From positions 1-64,000 of the forward strand of contig NZ_VIWP01000008.1 of NCBI RefSeq assembly GCF_007829835.1: a DNA stretch of 64,000 bases, written 5' to 3'. The notes below the pieces were generated by a model that ran no database searches, had not been told where the DNA came from, and saw only the letters and a list, made by a program, of their open reading frames with translations. Origin of the DNA: Neorhizobium alkalisoli (lineage in GTDB: Bacteria > Pseudomonadota > Alphaproteobacteria > Rhizobiales > Rhizobiaceae). The stretch's first letter is position 1, and every line of letters starts with the position of its first letter. This document shows positions 24,932 through 33,784 of the stretch, one piece after another. A program made the position numbers and the translations under genes.

Positions 24932-25396
24932 ATGGCGAGCTACACGGCCACGGTCCTATGGCAGCGGCAGGCGGGCGAGCTCTTCACCGACAATCGCTAC
25001 AGCCGTGGCCATTCGTGGTCCTTCGATGGCGGCGTGAGTTTTCGCGCCTCCTCCTCTCCGCATGTCGTGCCGCGCTTTTCCGATCCCGCGGGCGTCGACC
25101 CGGAGGAAGCCTTCATCGCCAGCCTATCGTCCTGCCACATGCTCACCTTCCTTTATCTCGCCGCCAAGCACGGGCTGGTCGTCGAGCGCTATGAGGATGT
25201 TGCCGAGGGCAAGATGAGCAAGAATGCGGCTGGCAGGATGTGGGTCAGCGAAGTCACCTTGCGTCCGGCCATCGTCTGGGAAGGGCTTCCGCCGGAAGCT
25301 GCAGTGATCGAAGAACTGCATCATCTGGCGCATGAGGAATGTTTCATTGCCAATTCCGTTCGCACGGAGGTCCGCTGCGAACCGAGAACGAACTGA
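24932..25396 (+). CDS. OsmC family protein
   Basis: A 154-residue OsmC/Ohr-type protein. It contains the two conserved thiols of peroxide-reducing members: Cys68 in FIASLSSCHMLTFL and Cys137 in HEECFIANS. ATG 24932 lies one base after the glxD stop. Its place inside the glx-glnT operon suggests a thiol or peroxide protection role tied to the H2O2 or formaldehyde made by amine oxidation. That link is inference. Confidence 0.9.
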   Translation: MASYTATVLWQRQAGELFTDNRYSRGHSWSFDGGVSFRASSSPHVVPRFSDPAGVDPEEAFIASLSSCHMLTFLYLAAKHGLVVERYEDVAEGKMSKNAAGRMWVSEVTLRPAIVWEGLPPEAAVIEELHHLAHEECFIANSVRTEVRCEPRTN

Positions 25397-25463
25397 GCAA
25401 GACCTGAACCGCCGGGATAGAGCCAAAGGCCGATCGGTGTGCATCAAACAACGGGGAACGAAA

Positions 25464-26771
25464 ATGACCATCGACCTTGAGACGTGGGCGAAGGAACGCG
25501 GCGTCAAATATTTCATGATCAGTTATACGGATCTGTTTGGCGGACAGCGCGCCAAGCTGGTTCCGACCCAGGCAATTGCCGACATGCAGAAGGATGGTGC
25601 CGGTTTCGCAGGGTTCGCCACCTGGCTGGACCTTACGCCCGCCCATCCCGATCTCTTCGCCATTCCGGATGCTTCCTCGGCCATTCAGCTCCCATGGAAG
25701 AAGGATGTTGCCTGGGTTGCCGCCGATTGCGTGATGGATGACAAGCCGGTCGAGCAGGCGCCGCGCGTGCTCCTGAAGAAGCTGGTGGCGGAAGCCGCTG
25801 GGCAGGGATTGCGGGTCAAGACCGGGGTGGAGCCGGAGTTTTTCCTGATCACGCCGGACGGTTCAAAAATTTCGGACGAATTCGATGCCGCCGAAAAGCC
25901 GTGCTACGATCAGCAGGCGCTGCTCCGCCGTTATGACGTGATCGCCGAGATCTGCGACAGCATGCTGGAACTCGGCTGGAAGCCCTACCAGAACGACCAC
26001 GAGGACGCGAACGGCCAGTTCGAGATGAACTGGGAATATGACGATGCGCTCGCGACCGCGGACAAACATTCCTTCTTCAAGTTCATGGTCAAGTCGATCG
26101 CCGAGAAGCACGGCCTGCGCGCCACGTTCATGCCAAAGCCCTTCAAGGGCCTGACCGGCAATGGCTGCCACGCGCATATCTCGGTCTGGGATATCGATGG
26201 CAAGGTCAATGCCTTTGCCGACAAGGCGATGCCTTTCGGTCTGTCCGCGCAGGGCAAGACCTTTCTCGGCGGCATCATGAAACATGCTTCGGCTCTGGCG
26301 GCGGTCACCAACCCGACCGTCAATTCCTACAAGCGCATCAATGCGCCGCGCACGATTTCCGGCGCCACCTGGGCACCGAATACGGTGACCTGGACCGGTA
26401 ATAACCGCACCCATATGGTGCGCGTACCAGGCCCCGGCCGTTTCGAGCTTCGACTGCCCGATGGCGCCGTGAACCCCTATCTTCTGCAGGCGATCATTAT
26501 TGCAGCCGGCCTGTCCGGCGTCCGCTCCAAGGCCGATCCAGGCCCGCATTACGATATCGACATGTATAAGGACGGCCACACCGTCAAGGACGCGCCAAAA
26601 CTGCCGCTCAACCTTCTCGACGCTCTGCGCGAATATGAAAAGGACGCCGAACTGCGTGGCGCCATGGGCGAGGAATTTTCCGCCGCTTACCTGAAGCTCA
26701 AGCACGGCGAATGGAGCAATTATTGCGCCCAGTTCACTGCCTGGGAGCGCGATACGACGCTCGATATCTGA
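25464..26771 (+). CDS. glnT: GlnT-type glutamine synthetase-like ligase, probable gamma-glutamylmethylamide synthetase
   Basis: A 435-residue member of the glutamine synthetase superfamily. GS motifs are present: NGQFEMNWEYDD for metal and glutamate, NGCHAHISVWD for ATP, and RIENR-like FELRLPDGAVNPYLLQA near the end. The ATG at 25464 (MTIDLETWAKERG) follows GGGGAACG; an upstream extension overlaps the OsmC gene. Rhizobial annotations call it glnT. In methylamine users the same branch is GmaS, which joins methylamine to glutamate. Next to glxBCD and soxBDAG, the GmaS reading is favoured. Confidence 0.88.
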   Translation: MTIDLETWAKERGVKYFMISYTDLFGGQRAKLVPTQAIADMQKDGAGFAGFATWLDLTPAHPDLFAIPDASSAIQLPWKKDVAWVAADCVMDDKPVEQAPRVLLKKLVAEAAGQGLRVKTGVEPEFFLITPDGSKISDEFDAAEKPCYDQQALLRRYDVIAEICDSMLELGWKPYQNDHEDANGQFEMNWEYDDALATADKHSFFKFMVKSIAEKHGLRATFMPKPFKGLTGNGCHAHISVWDIDGKVNAFADKAMPFGLSAQGKTFLGGIMKHASALAAVTNPTVNSYKRINAPRTISGATWAPNTVTWTGNNRTHMVRVPGPGRFELRLPDGAVNPYLLQAIIIAAGLSGVRSKADPGPHYDIDMYKDGHTVKDAPKLPLNLLDALREYEKDAELRGAMGEEFSAAYLKLKHGEWSNYCAQFTAWERDTTLDI

Positions 26772-26797
26772 CTTTCCCCGCCGCATCTGCGGCCTTT

Positions 26798-26825
26798 GCC
26801 CCGTGCTCTGGCACGGGGCTTTTTT
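26798..26825 (+). terminator. rho-independent terminator after the glx-glnT operon
   Basis: Perfect 9-bp stem, GCCCCGTGC (26798-26806) and GCACGGGGC (26811-26819), loop TCTG, then six T. It lies 27 bp after the glnT stop and closes the plus-strand operon. Confidence 0.93.
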
Positions 26826-26889
26826 GTTACGCGGGAGTTTGACTGAAAGGGCGGGGCGGAAAGATCCAGCCGGATCTGAGAAAGCGGTC

Positions 26890-27234
26890 TTATCCGTGAA
26901 GGCGCTTCTGGCCCGGATAACCAAGGGCGCGCTTGACATCCGGCTGCATGAAATACGTCCCCGCAACGGTCTGCAACAATGCGGAAAGATGTGGCGGATG
27001 CTCGGAGGCGAGATGCAGCAGGGCTGCTTCTCCGCGATGGCCGCGACAGTGCAGCAAGGTTTCACGCACTGTTTCGAGGAGATCCGGGCGGCTGGCAAAA
27101 GTCCTTGCGAGATGCGAAACGAGATCGATATCGCTGGCGGAAGGCATGGTCTGGTAACGGGGGATGATGATATCGGCGAGCTCGGCAAGCTGCGCCATTT
27201 CTTGCGGAGTGAGCGAATGTGTCGGTCCAGACAT
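26890..27234 (-). CDS. gluconate 2-dehydrogenase subunit 3-like small protein
   Basis: A 114-residue protein starting SLTPQEMAQLAELADIIIPRY, the N-terminal pattern of the small (gamma) subunit of FAD-dependent membrane dehydrogenases (PF13618). Its ATG overlaps the stop of the GMC gene by one base (TAATG), so the two are a unit. Most relatives carry a Tat signal; none is seen here, suggesting a cytoplasmic complex. No cytochrome subunit is encoded beside it. Confidence 0.75.
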   Translation of the reverse strand: MSGPTHSLTPQEMAQLAELADIIIPRYQTMPSASDIDLVSHLARTFASRPDLLETVRETLLHCRGHRGEAALLHLASEHPPHLSALLQTVAGTYFMQPDVKRALGYPGQKRLHG

Positions 27235-28847
27235 TATCGCTCTCTCCGTGTTGCAACGATATGGTCGGCAGTCCGCAAGGCGAGTGCGGCGATCGTTGCG
27301 GAAGGATTGGCGCAGGATCCGGTCACCAGAACGCTGCCGTCGATGATAAAGAGATTGCCGGCGTCATGCGCCTCACCGAACTTGTCGACGACTGAGTTTT
27401 CCGGGGCGTCGCCCATGCGACAGGTGCCGAGTGGATGCCAGCCGAAATCCGGCATGAGGTCGATGGAAATCGCCTTGCTGGCACCGGCTGCCAGCAGCGA
27501 TTCCTTCGCGCGTTCAAGATTATAGGCGAGCATGGCCTTCGAATTTTCCGAAAGACGATAATGCAGCCGTGGAACGGCGTTTCCGGATGCATCCTTCTGG
27601 TCGGGAGAAAGGTCGATGAAATTCGTCACTTCCGGAAGGTCTTCGCAGATAATGCCCCAGACCGCCGTTCGGCCAAGCCAGGCGTGAACTTTTTCATGCA
27701 AAGCCGCGCCCCAGATCGGCCCCTCTGGTGAGGGGAAAAGGGCTGCACCCAGCGGGCCGCCTGAAGGACCGAGATTCCATTTTGCACCACGCACGAAGCC
27801 GGTATCGGCGCGCGTATTGGCGAATTCGAGCGAGTAGACGGACTGTCCCCAGTGGCCCTGCCAGCTTTCCAGCGGCTCGTCGAAAAAACCGATCGCGCGG
27901 CTGAACGGGTGCATCATCAGCCTTTTGCCGACAAGGCCCGATCCGTTGGCGAGACCGTCCGGAAAGAGTGCCGATTGCGACGACAGGAGGATGCGGGCCG
28001 TGCCCACGGCATTTGCCGCAAGGATGACGATATCGGCAATGGCCCGGTGTTCGGAGCCGTCAGGCAATGTGAAGATGGCTCCATTCGCCTTGCCTTCGCG
28101 GTCGTGGGTGATCGAGCGGACGCGTGCGCCTGTGACAAGCCGGCCGCCCTTCGAAAGCACGATCGGCCAATGGGTGAGATCCACGGTCGCCTTTGCGCCG
28201 ACGGGACAGCCATTGCCGCAGACGCCGAGCTGCAGGCATGGCGAGAGATTGCCATCCGGCCGGCTGGCAATGGCATTCGATCCCTGCCAGATATGCCAGC
28301 CCAGCGCCTTGTGCCCTTCCATGACACGCTTGCCGACAGATGACATCGGCAAGACGGGAAGTGGATAGGGAGGCTGCGGCGGCATGGCCGGATCGCCTGC
28401 GACGCCGGAGACCGAAAAATCACGGTCGATCCGGTCGTAATAAGGCGCGAGCTCGTCATAGGTGATCGGCCAGTCATCACCGACGCCATCGAGTGATTTC
28501 GTCCGGAAATCGGACGGCATGAAGCGCATCCACTGGGCGCCGTAAAGGATGGTGCTGCCGCCCACCCCGTTAAACATCATCGGCTTCATTTCCGACCGGC
28601 TGTCATCGATCGGATAATCGGCCGAGCCGCCCCGGATGTTCGGATTGGGATGCCATTGTTTGAACGACGTCAGTTCCCAGTCATCATGCTCGCCACGAAA
28701 ATCCTCCGGCTTGTGCCAGTCGCCCTGTTCGAGACAGAGGACATCCATGCCGGCTTCGCTCAGCCGTCTGGCGGCGACAGCGCCCGAAAGTCCGGCGCCG
28801 ATGATAAGAACCTCGGCCTTGTATGGATTTTCGGAACTGGCAGGCAT
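27234..28847 (-). CDS. GMC family oxidoreductase (FAD-dependent choline/glucose-dehydrogenase type)
   Basis: A 537-residue flavoprotein with FAD-binding IIGAGLSGAVAARRLSEAGMDV near the N-terminus and the C-terminal GMC signature region (DFGWHPLGTCRMGDAPENSVVD, SCANPSATIAALALRTAD) carrying the active-site His. Cys residues CLQLGVCGNGCPVG occur as in gluconate/sorbitose dehydrogenase large subunits. It pairs with the small subunit that follows. It oxidises a primary or secondary alcohol, substrate unknown. A neighbour role in the 29-48 kb island is possible but not shown by operon structure. Confidence 0.9.
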   Translation of the reverse strand: MPASSENPYKAEVLIIGAGLSGAVAARRLSEAGMDVLCLEQGDWHKPEDFRGEHDDWELTSFKQWHPNPNIRGGSADYPIDDSRSEMKPMMFNGVGGSTILYGAQWMRFMPSDFRTKSLDGVGDDWPITYDELAPYYDRIDRDFSVSGVAGDPAMPPQPPYPLPVLPMSSVGKRVMEGHKALGWHIWQGSNAIASRPDGNLSPCLQLGVCGNGCPVGAKATVDLTHWPIVLSKGGRLVTGARVRSITHDREGKANGAIFTLPDGSEHRAIADIVILAANAVGTARILLSSQSALFPDGLANGSGLVGKRLMMHPFSRAIGFFDEPLESWQGHWGQSVYSLEFANTRADTGFVRGAKWNLGPSGGPLGAALFPSPEGPIWGAALHEKVHAWLGRTAVWGIICEDLPEVTNFIDLSPDQKDASGNAVPRLHYRLSENSKAMLAYNLERAKESLLAAGASKAISIDLMPDFGWHPLGTCRMGDAPENSVVDKFGEAHDAGNLFIIDGSVLVTGSCANPSATIAALALRTADHIVATRRER

Positions 28848-28919
28848 GTCGTCTCGTCCTTAAAATATCCCGGCGAACCTGCATCCGTCGATGTCAGACG
28901 CTGGTTCCCCGCCTTGTCG

Positions 28920-28947
28920 CGGTGCGCGCCGTGATCGACGCGCACCG
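28920..28947. terminator. possible terminator stem-loop between GMC and binding-protein genes
   Basis: CGGTGCGCG (28920-28928) pairs perfectly with CGCGCACCG (28939-28947) across a 10-nt loop. On the minus strand, where the adjacent transcript ends, no T-run follows, so this is a weak call. Confidence 0.4.
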
Positions 28948-28965
28948 GATTTTGGGGCTACTGGC

Positions 28966-29817
28966 TTACTGAGTCTTCAGCTCGGTCGGATATTCCAGCG
29001 TCGGGTCGATGCCGTATTTCTTCAGGATGGCCTGTTCCGTGCCGGCAGCCTGAACGGCTTTCAGGCCGTCAAGTAGGGCGGAAGAGAGCGCATCATTGCC
29101 CTTCTTGACGGCAATGCCGATCTTGAAGCCGCTGACGACGCTATAGGCGCGCTGGTAGATGGTCGGGTTGTCGGCGACCGTCTTGTCGACGAGCGCAAGA
29201 TCGGTCAGCATAATATCGGCGCGGCTGGTGGCGATCAGGCGGAAGCCGGCGGCATGGTCGGGATAGGTCATGACCTCGACATTCGGCTTCTTGGCCGCGA
29301 CGCATTCCTCGCCGAGCTTTTTCATCTGGGCTTCCTCGACCGAGCCGAGGCCGGTCGCGACGGTCTTACCGCAGAGATCGTCCTGGGACTTGATCGACTT
29401 CGGATTGCCCTTCTGGGTGAGAGCGCCTGTGCCTGCCTTCATGTAGAGGATGAAGTCGCCCTTCTGGGCGCGCGTCTCGTTGTAATAAAGGTAGTACATC
29501 AGATCGATCTGGCCGGCGATGATGGCCGGAAACAACCCCGACCATGCGCCCGGCTTGATCTCGTATTTCACACCGATGCAGTCGAACACCGCCTTGGCGA
29601 GATCGATATCCGAGCCGACAAGGGTATTCGTCTTGCTGTCGAGGCTGGCATAGGGCGGCGTCTGGCCATCGGCGCCCATCAGGATCGTCTTGCCGGCGAG
29701 GGCGGGATATTTCTCAGCGACCTTGGCAGGTTCGCACTGAGGGGCGGATTGTGCAAACGCGGCGGTGCCACCAAGCACTGCGGTAAGCAACGTCATTGCA
29801 AAGATTGTCGAACGCAT
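28966..29817 (-). CDS. ABC transporter substrate-binding protein, amino-acid type (SBP_bac_3), paralogue 1
   Basis: A 283-residue periplasmic protein with a signal peptide (MRSTIFAMTLLTAVLGGTAA, cut before QSAPQCEP). The body is a polar-amino-acid/opine-type binding fold: VGSDIDLAKAVFDCIGVKYEIKPGAW and DLCGKTVATGLGSVEE. It is a clear paralogue of the product at 43262-44113, sharing long identical stretches, yet has no permease of its own. Its promoter contains a TTTTC-N6-GAAAA operator between -35 and -10, like that paralogue, so both are probably controlled by the same XRE repressor. Confidence 0.9.
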   Translation of the reverse strand: MRSTIFAMTLLTAVLGGTAAFAQSAPQCEPAKVAEKYPALAGKTILMGADGQTPPYASLDSKTNTLVGSDIDLAKAVFDCIGVKYEIKPGAWSGLFPAIIAGQIDLMYYLYYNETRAQKGDFILYMKAGTGALTQKGNPKSIKSQDDLCGKTVATGLGSVEEAQMKKLGEECVAAKKPNVEVMTYPDHAAGFRLIATSRADIMLTDLALVDKTVADNPTIYQRAYSVVSGFKIGIAVKKGNDALSSALLDGLKAVQAAGTEQAILKKYGIDPTLEYPTELKTQ

Positions 29818-29931
29818 TCGCTGTCTCCGAAAGCTGGCTGAATGATCTTAAAGCGCGGCTTCCCTGACGTGTTTGCATCTCCCTCAGCCTCGGCCCGGCG
29901 GCGAATATTCTTTGATTTCTCAAGGCTAAAC

Positions 29932-29984
29932 TACGTTATTTTCCTAAAAGAAAATCGTCAACATCAATTTTCATTTAGGAAAAC
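29932..29984 (-). promoter_or_regulatory. promoter and two XRE-type operators upstream of binding-protein paralogue 1
   Basis: Minus-strand -35 TTGACG (29961-29956) and -10 TAACGT (29938-29933), spacer 17. The spacer is occupied by an inverted repeat that reads on plus ATTTTC-CTAAAA-GAAAAT (29938-29955). A second site, ATTTTC-ATTTAG-GAAAAC, lies just upstream (29967-29984). Both match the sites at 40511 and 43081-43126. Confidence 0.6.
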
Positions 29985-30048
29985 AAATTTTCTTTTCACG
30001 AAAAAACGGATCCATATCCTTGCCAATATGGCCTCCGCTCGGGCCTCG

Positions 30049-31527
30049 TCAGATGACGCCTGACCAGGTCAGCCGACGCCAGTCGGAAACACAGATCGGT
30101 GCGCCCTGCAGGCTGCCGGCGAGCACGACGGCGCCAAGCCGCGTATCTCCATCCTCGAGGATGCGCAGCGTATGGCCCTTGGCGGCCAGACCTTCGGCAT
30201 GCGGGTGGCTCTTTTCGATCAGGATATTGCCCTGCTCGCTGCGCCAGCGCGGGGCGGCGACCGCGGCGGCAATATCGTCGCCCTGTCCATATATCTTGGA
30301 AAGAATTTGCAGCAGGGTCTGCACCTGTCCGTCCGCACCGGGGGTGGCAAGAGCCAGTGACCCTTCGGTGGAGACGACAAGCGTCGGAGCCAGCGTATGC
30401 ACGGGGCGTTTTCCGGCCGCAGCGTCATTCGGCGAAAGGCCGAATCCGGCGGCACGGTCGTTCAACGTGATGCCGCATTCTGGCACATAGACGCAGGAGC
30501 CGAAATCATCGAAGACGCTGACCAGCGAGGATACGGTGAGGCCCGTCTCGTCCGAGGCCGCAACGCCTGCCGTGTGCAGATAGGCGCGTGGTCCGCCGCG
30601 TTTGAGCGCCCGGTCCGGATCGAAGGACAGCGTTTCCGCAAGCAGGGCCTCGCCTTCTCCAACCCGGGAGCGATAGGCAAAGGAGGCCTCGGTCAGCTCT
30701 ATGCCGGCATGGTCGCTTGCAAGGCCGGATGCCGGTGCTGCTTTCTCCATGGCCGAAAGAGCCATGTTAAGCAGGACGCCCTGCGCCATCGGCGGCTGGG
30801 TCGCGATTTTTACGCCTTGCCACTCCGTGATGATCGGCGTCTGGATCGTGCTTTTGTGGCCCGCAAGATCGTCTATGGATAGCTTGCCTCCGAGACGGCC
30901 AATCGAGCCGGAAATAGCTTCGGCAGCGTAACCCTTGTAAAAGCCGGCATCCCCTTCGCGCGCGATAGCTTCCAGCAATGTCGCAAGCTGCGGCTGCACG
31001 AAAAGATCGCCGCGTTTCAGGCCCATCAGCGCCCATTCCCCGGCGCCGCCCGCAAGCAGTCTGTCACGTTGCGCATCCCGCGCGATTTCGAGAATGCCGG
31101 TCAGGCGAAAACCTTCTCGGGCAAGCCGGATTGCGGGTTGAAGTGAACGCTCAAGCGGAAGCTTGCCCCAGCGCCTGGCTGCAAGGGTCCATGCGCCGAC
31201 GATGCCGGGAACGGTGATGCTGTTGGCGCCTTCCAGCGCTTCGCCGCCATATCCGGCCGGCGCAGCACCTGCACCATTGATCGCAAAAACGCCGCCGCCG
31301 GGTTCATGCACGAGGCAGAGCATGTCGCCGCCGAGGCCACAGGCATCAGGCGCGAGAACGGTGAGCACCGCCTGCGCCGCGATGACGGCATCCACCGCAG
31401 ATCCGCCGGCGAGCAGGATTTCCTGTCCTGCTGCCACTGCCAGCGGATGCGCCGCGGAAACCGCACCGCGCCGGCCTTCGAGTACGGGCCGGACGAAGGA
31501 GGAATAGGGGTCGCGGATTGCAGGCAT
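30049..31527 (-). CDS. gamma-glutamyltransferase (GGT) family protein, cytoplasmic, atypical nucleophile region
   Basis: A 492-residue member of the Ntn GGT family: GGSAVDAVIAAQAVLTVLAPDACGLGGD at the N-terminal side, GITLNDRAAGFGLSP and GADGQVQTLLQILSKIYG in the small-subunit part. No signal peptide, unlike periplasmic GGT. The segment where processing should expose the catalytic Thr reads LHTAGVAASDETG instead of the usual TTHxSVVD, so the nucleophile position is uncertain. It is the last gene of the eight-gene operon beginning at 40418. Possible roles are removal of a gamma-glutamyl group or an amidohydrolase like HpxW. Confidence 0.82.
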   Translation of the reverse strand: MPAIRDPYSSFVRPVLEGRRGAVSAAHPLAVAAGQEILLAGGSAVDAVIAAQAVLTVLAPDACGLGGDMLCLVHEPGGGVFAINGAGAAPAGYGGEALEGANSITVPGIVGAWTLAARRWGKLPLERSLQPAIRLAREGFRLTGILEIARDAQRDRLLAGGAGEWALMGLKRGDLFVQPQLATLLEAIAREGDAGFYKGYAAEAISGSIGRLGGKLSIDDLAGHKSTIQTPIITEWQGVKIATQPPMAQGVLLNMALSAMEKAAPASGLASDHAGIELTEASFAYRSRVGEGEALLAETLSFDPDRALKRGGPRAYLHTAGVAASDETGLTVSSLVSVFDDFGSCVYVPECGITLNDRAAGFGLSPNDAAAGKRPVHTLAPTLVVSTEGSLALATPGADGQVQTLLQILSKIYGQGDDIAAAVAAPRWRSEQGNILIEKSHPHAEGLAAKGHTLRILEDGDTRLGAVVLAGSLQGAPICVSDWRRLTWSGVI

Positions 31528-31557
31528 TCGGGAACCTCGTATCGCAGGCAGGCAGCT

Positions 31558-32301
31558 TCAGACGGCGGTATAGCCGCCATCCACCACCAGCGACGTGCCG
31601 GTGATGTAACGGGCGGCGGGTGAGGACAGGAACAGCACGGCGCCGGCGACATCCTGTGGTTCGCCCTGTCGGCGCATCGGGATGGCGGATTCGATCTTTT
31701 CCCGGCTTGTCGCGGCATTTTCCTGATGCGACCAGAACGGATCGTTGAATGGTGTCTCGATCCAGCCCGGCAAGAGGCAATTGACGCGAACCTGGTGCGG
31801 CCCGAGTTCGTCGGCGAGGCTACGGGCAAGACCGAGCAAACCGGCCTTGCTGGCGTGATAGGCCGGCATGCCGGCATGGCCGCGCACGGCGCCGGTCGAT
31901 GACGTGAAGAGGATGCTGCCATTGTCGGAGCGCATCAGATGCGGGGCCGCAGCCTTTGCAAGAAGGAAAGGCAGTCGAAGATTGAGCGCCATCGAGCGCT
32001 CCCACATATCGAGCGTCCATTCGGCCAGCGGTGCCGATTGCAGGATGGCGGCGGTGACGAAGATGGTATCGAGCCCGCCAAAGGCCTCTACGGCTGCCTT
32101 GACACAGCGTTCCGCTGCATCGGGCTCCAGAAGGTCGATTTCGAGCACTTTAACATGACCGGCTGTTGTCGCATCGGCGACCGCTTTGGCTTCCGAAGCG
32201 TTGATGTCCGCCAGCAGGATTTCATGTCCCGCCTCGGCAAAGGCGAGAACGGCTGCACGGCCGATGCCGGTTGCGCCACCGGCTACAAGTATCCTACCCA
32301 T
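31558..32301 (-). CDS. SDR family oxidoreductase
   Basis: A 247-residue classical short-chain dehydrogenase: GGATGIG nucleotide loop near the N-terminus, catalytic YHASK, and the C-terminal TGTSLVVDGGYTAV. Its start overlaps the amidase stop by 8 bp, so it is translationally coupled. It closely resembles the SDR at 41286-42017 (both have RVNCLLPGWI), but here the catalytic Tyr is kept. It is in the P450/Hyu operon and probably oxidises or reduces an alcohol or carbonyl intermediate. Substrate unknown. Confidence 0.88.
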   Translation of the reverse strand: MGRILVAGGATGIGRAAVLAFAEAGHEILLADINASEAKAVADATTAGHVKVLEIDLLEPDAAERCVKAAVEAFGGLDTIFVTAAILQSAPLAEWTLDMWERSMALNLRLPFLLAKAAAPHLMRSDNGSILFTSSTGAVRGHAGMPAYHASKAGLLGLARSLADELGPHQVRVNCLLPGWIETPFNDPFWSHQENAATSREKIESAIPMRRQGEPQDVAGAVLFLSSPAARYITGTSLVVDGGYTAV

Positions 32302-33769
32302 CGTTTCTCCCTGACGTTTCCACTACTTTACCCATGAAGCTTTCCTCCGGCGCGAGACCCGTCCATGGATGCGCAGTTTCGAATTCTGCCGCGAGGCGCA
32401 GGAGAAGGTCTTCCTCGCCATAACGGCCTGCAAAAAGAACACCGACAGGTAGGCCGTCCGCGCTCATATGCAAAGGCAGGGTCATCGAAGGCTGGCCGGT
32501 CCAATTGTAGAAGCTGGTATAGGTCGTGTAACGGCGGTTCAGCGCTGCAGACGCATCGTCGGTCCGATCGAGCGTGACCGTCCCCGGCAGTGGCGGAAGA
32601 TCCGCCATGGCGGGAGAGAGAATGACATCATATCGCTGCATGAAGCGCTGAATGGCAAATCCCATCGCCAGAATCCGCTCGCGGGCGTCAAGAACTTCAG
32701 TACCCTTCACGGAGAGACCGGCCTGGTAGCGCAGCCAGGTCGCGGGCTCGAGATCTGCTTCTGTCGGCAGCCGGCCGATAGTTCTCGCCAGGGCTTGGAT
32801 CGTCGCCGTCACCGAGGCGAGGCGGATTGCGCGCTCCGCGTCGGCATAGTCTTCGGCCTTGACCGGAAGATCGATCTCCTCGACTTGATGTCCCATCGAT
32901 TGGCAGAGCGCCGCTACCTTCTCGACGGCAGCGAGGCAGTCCGGCGCCGGTTCCATTCCCGCGACGGATCGCCGAGCAAAGGCGATCCTCAGCCGCGGCA
33001 GGGGCAGATCGAGGCAGGCCAGAAAGCTTTCCCGGGGTGAGGGTGGCCGAAGGCTGGCAACCATTTCGCCGCTGGTTTCGAGATCGAGGAAAGCGGCGCT
33101 GTCGCGAACTGTCCGGGTGATGACGTGCTGTGCGGCAAGCCCGGCGCCGCCTTCCAGTCGCGCCGGCCCGTAAGGCACGCGTCCGCGCGAGGGTTTCAGG
33201 CCGAACAGGCCGCAGCACGAGGAGGGAATGATGATCGAGCCGCCGGCATCGGTCGCCTGCGCGGCGGGAATGATGCCGGCTGCAACGGCAGCCGCTGCCC
33301 CACCACTCGAGCCGCCGGCCGTGCGGGAAAGATCGAACGGGTTGCGGGTTATGCCGAAACGCCTGCTTTCGCTGGTCGATGTGCCGCCGAATTCCGGGCT
33401 GTGGGTGCGGCCGAAGATCACCAGACCGCCGGCCTCATAACGTTCGACGACCGCCGAGCTGGTCGATGAGGGATCGGGTGAGTGAAAGGCAGAGCCGTTA
33501 TCGGAAACTGTACCGGCGACGTCCGTGAAAAGATCCTTGACCAGAAAGGGTACGCCGCCGAATGGGCCACGTGCTCCGGCATCCGCAACCATCGCACGGG
33601 CGCGGTCTAGATGCAGGGCCGTGACGGCGTTCAGTATTCCGTTGACTGCTTCCAGACGCTCGACAGCCGTATCCAGCAGTTCGCCGGCCGTGACCTCGCC
33701 GCGCCGGACGAGCTCAGCCAGTCCCGTTGCATCCTGTGCTGCGTAATCGGCCTGCGAAATGGCTGCCAT
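32294..33769 (-). CDS. amidase (amidase signature family)
   Basis: A 491-residue amidase with the Ser-cisSer-Lys set: Lys in PFLVKDLFTDVAG, the Gly/Ser-rich GGSSGGAAAAVAAG, and the nucleophile Ser in TDAGGSIIIPSS. It is of normal length for aryl-acylamidases, indoleacetamide hydrolases and 6-aminohexanoate-dimer hydrolases. It sits between the ferredoxin and the SDR in the P450 operon, so an amide intermediate is likely to occur in the pathway. The exact substrate is not visible. Confidence 0.9.
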   Translation of the reverse strand: MAAISQADYAAQDATGLAELVRRGEVTAGELLDTAVERLEAVNGILNAVTALHLDRARAMVADAGARGPFGGVPFLVKDLFTDVAGTVSDNGSAFHSPDPSSTSSAVVERYEAGGLVIFGRTHSPEFGGTSTSESRRFGITRNPFDLSRTAGGSSGGAAAAVAAGIIPAAQATDAGGSIIIPSSCCGLFGLKPSRGRVPYGPARLEGGAGLAAQHVITRTVRDSAAFLDLETSGEMVASLRPPSPRESFLACLDLPLPRLRIAFARRSVAGMEPAPDCLAAVEKVAALCQSMGHQVEEIDLPVKAEDYADAERAIRLASVTATIQALARTIGRLPTEADLEPATWLRYQAGLSVKGTEVLDARERILAMGFAIQRFMQRYDVILSPAMADLPPLPGTVTLDRTDDASAALNRRYTTYTSFYNWTGQPSMTLPLHMSADGLPVGVLFAGRYGEEDLLLRLAAEFETAHPWTGLAPEESFMGKVVETSGRNDG

Positions 33770-33784
33770 CTGGGACCCCTGATA

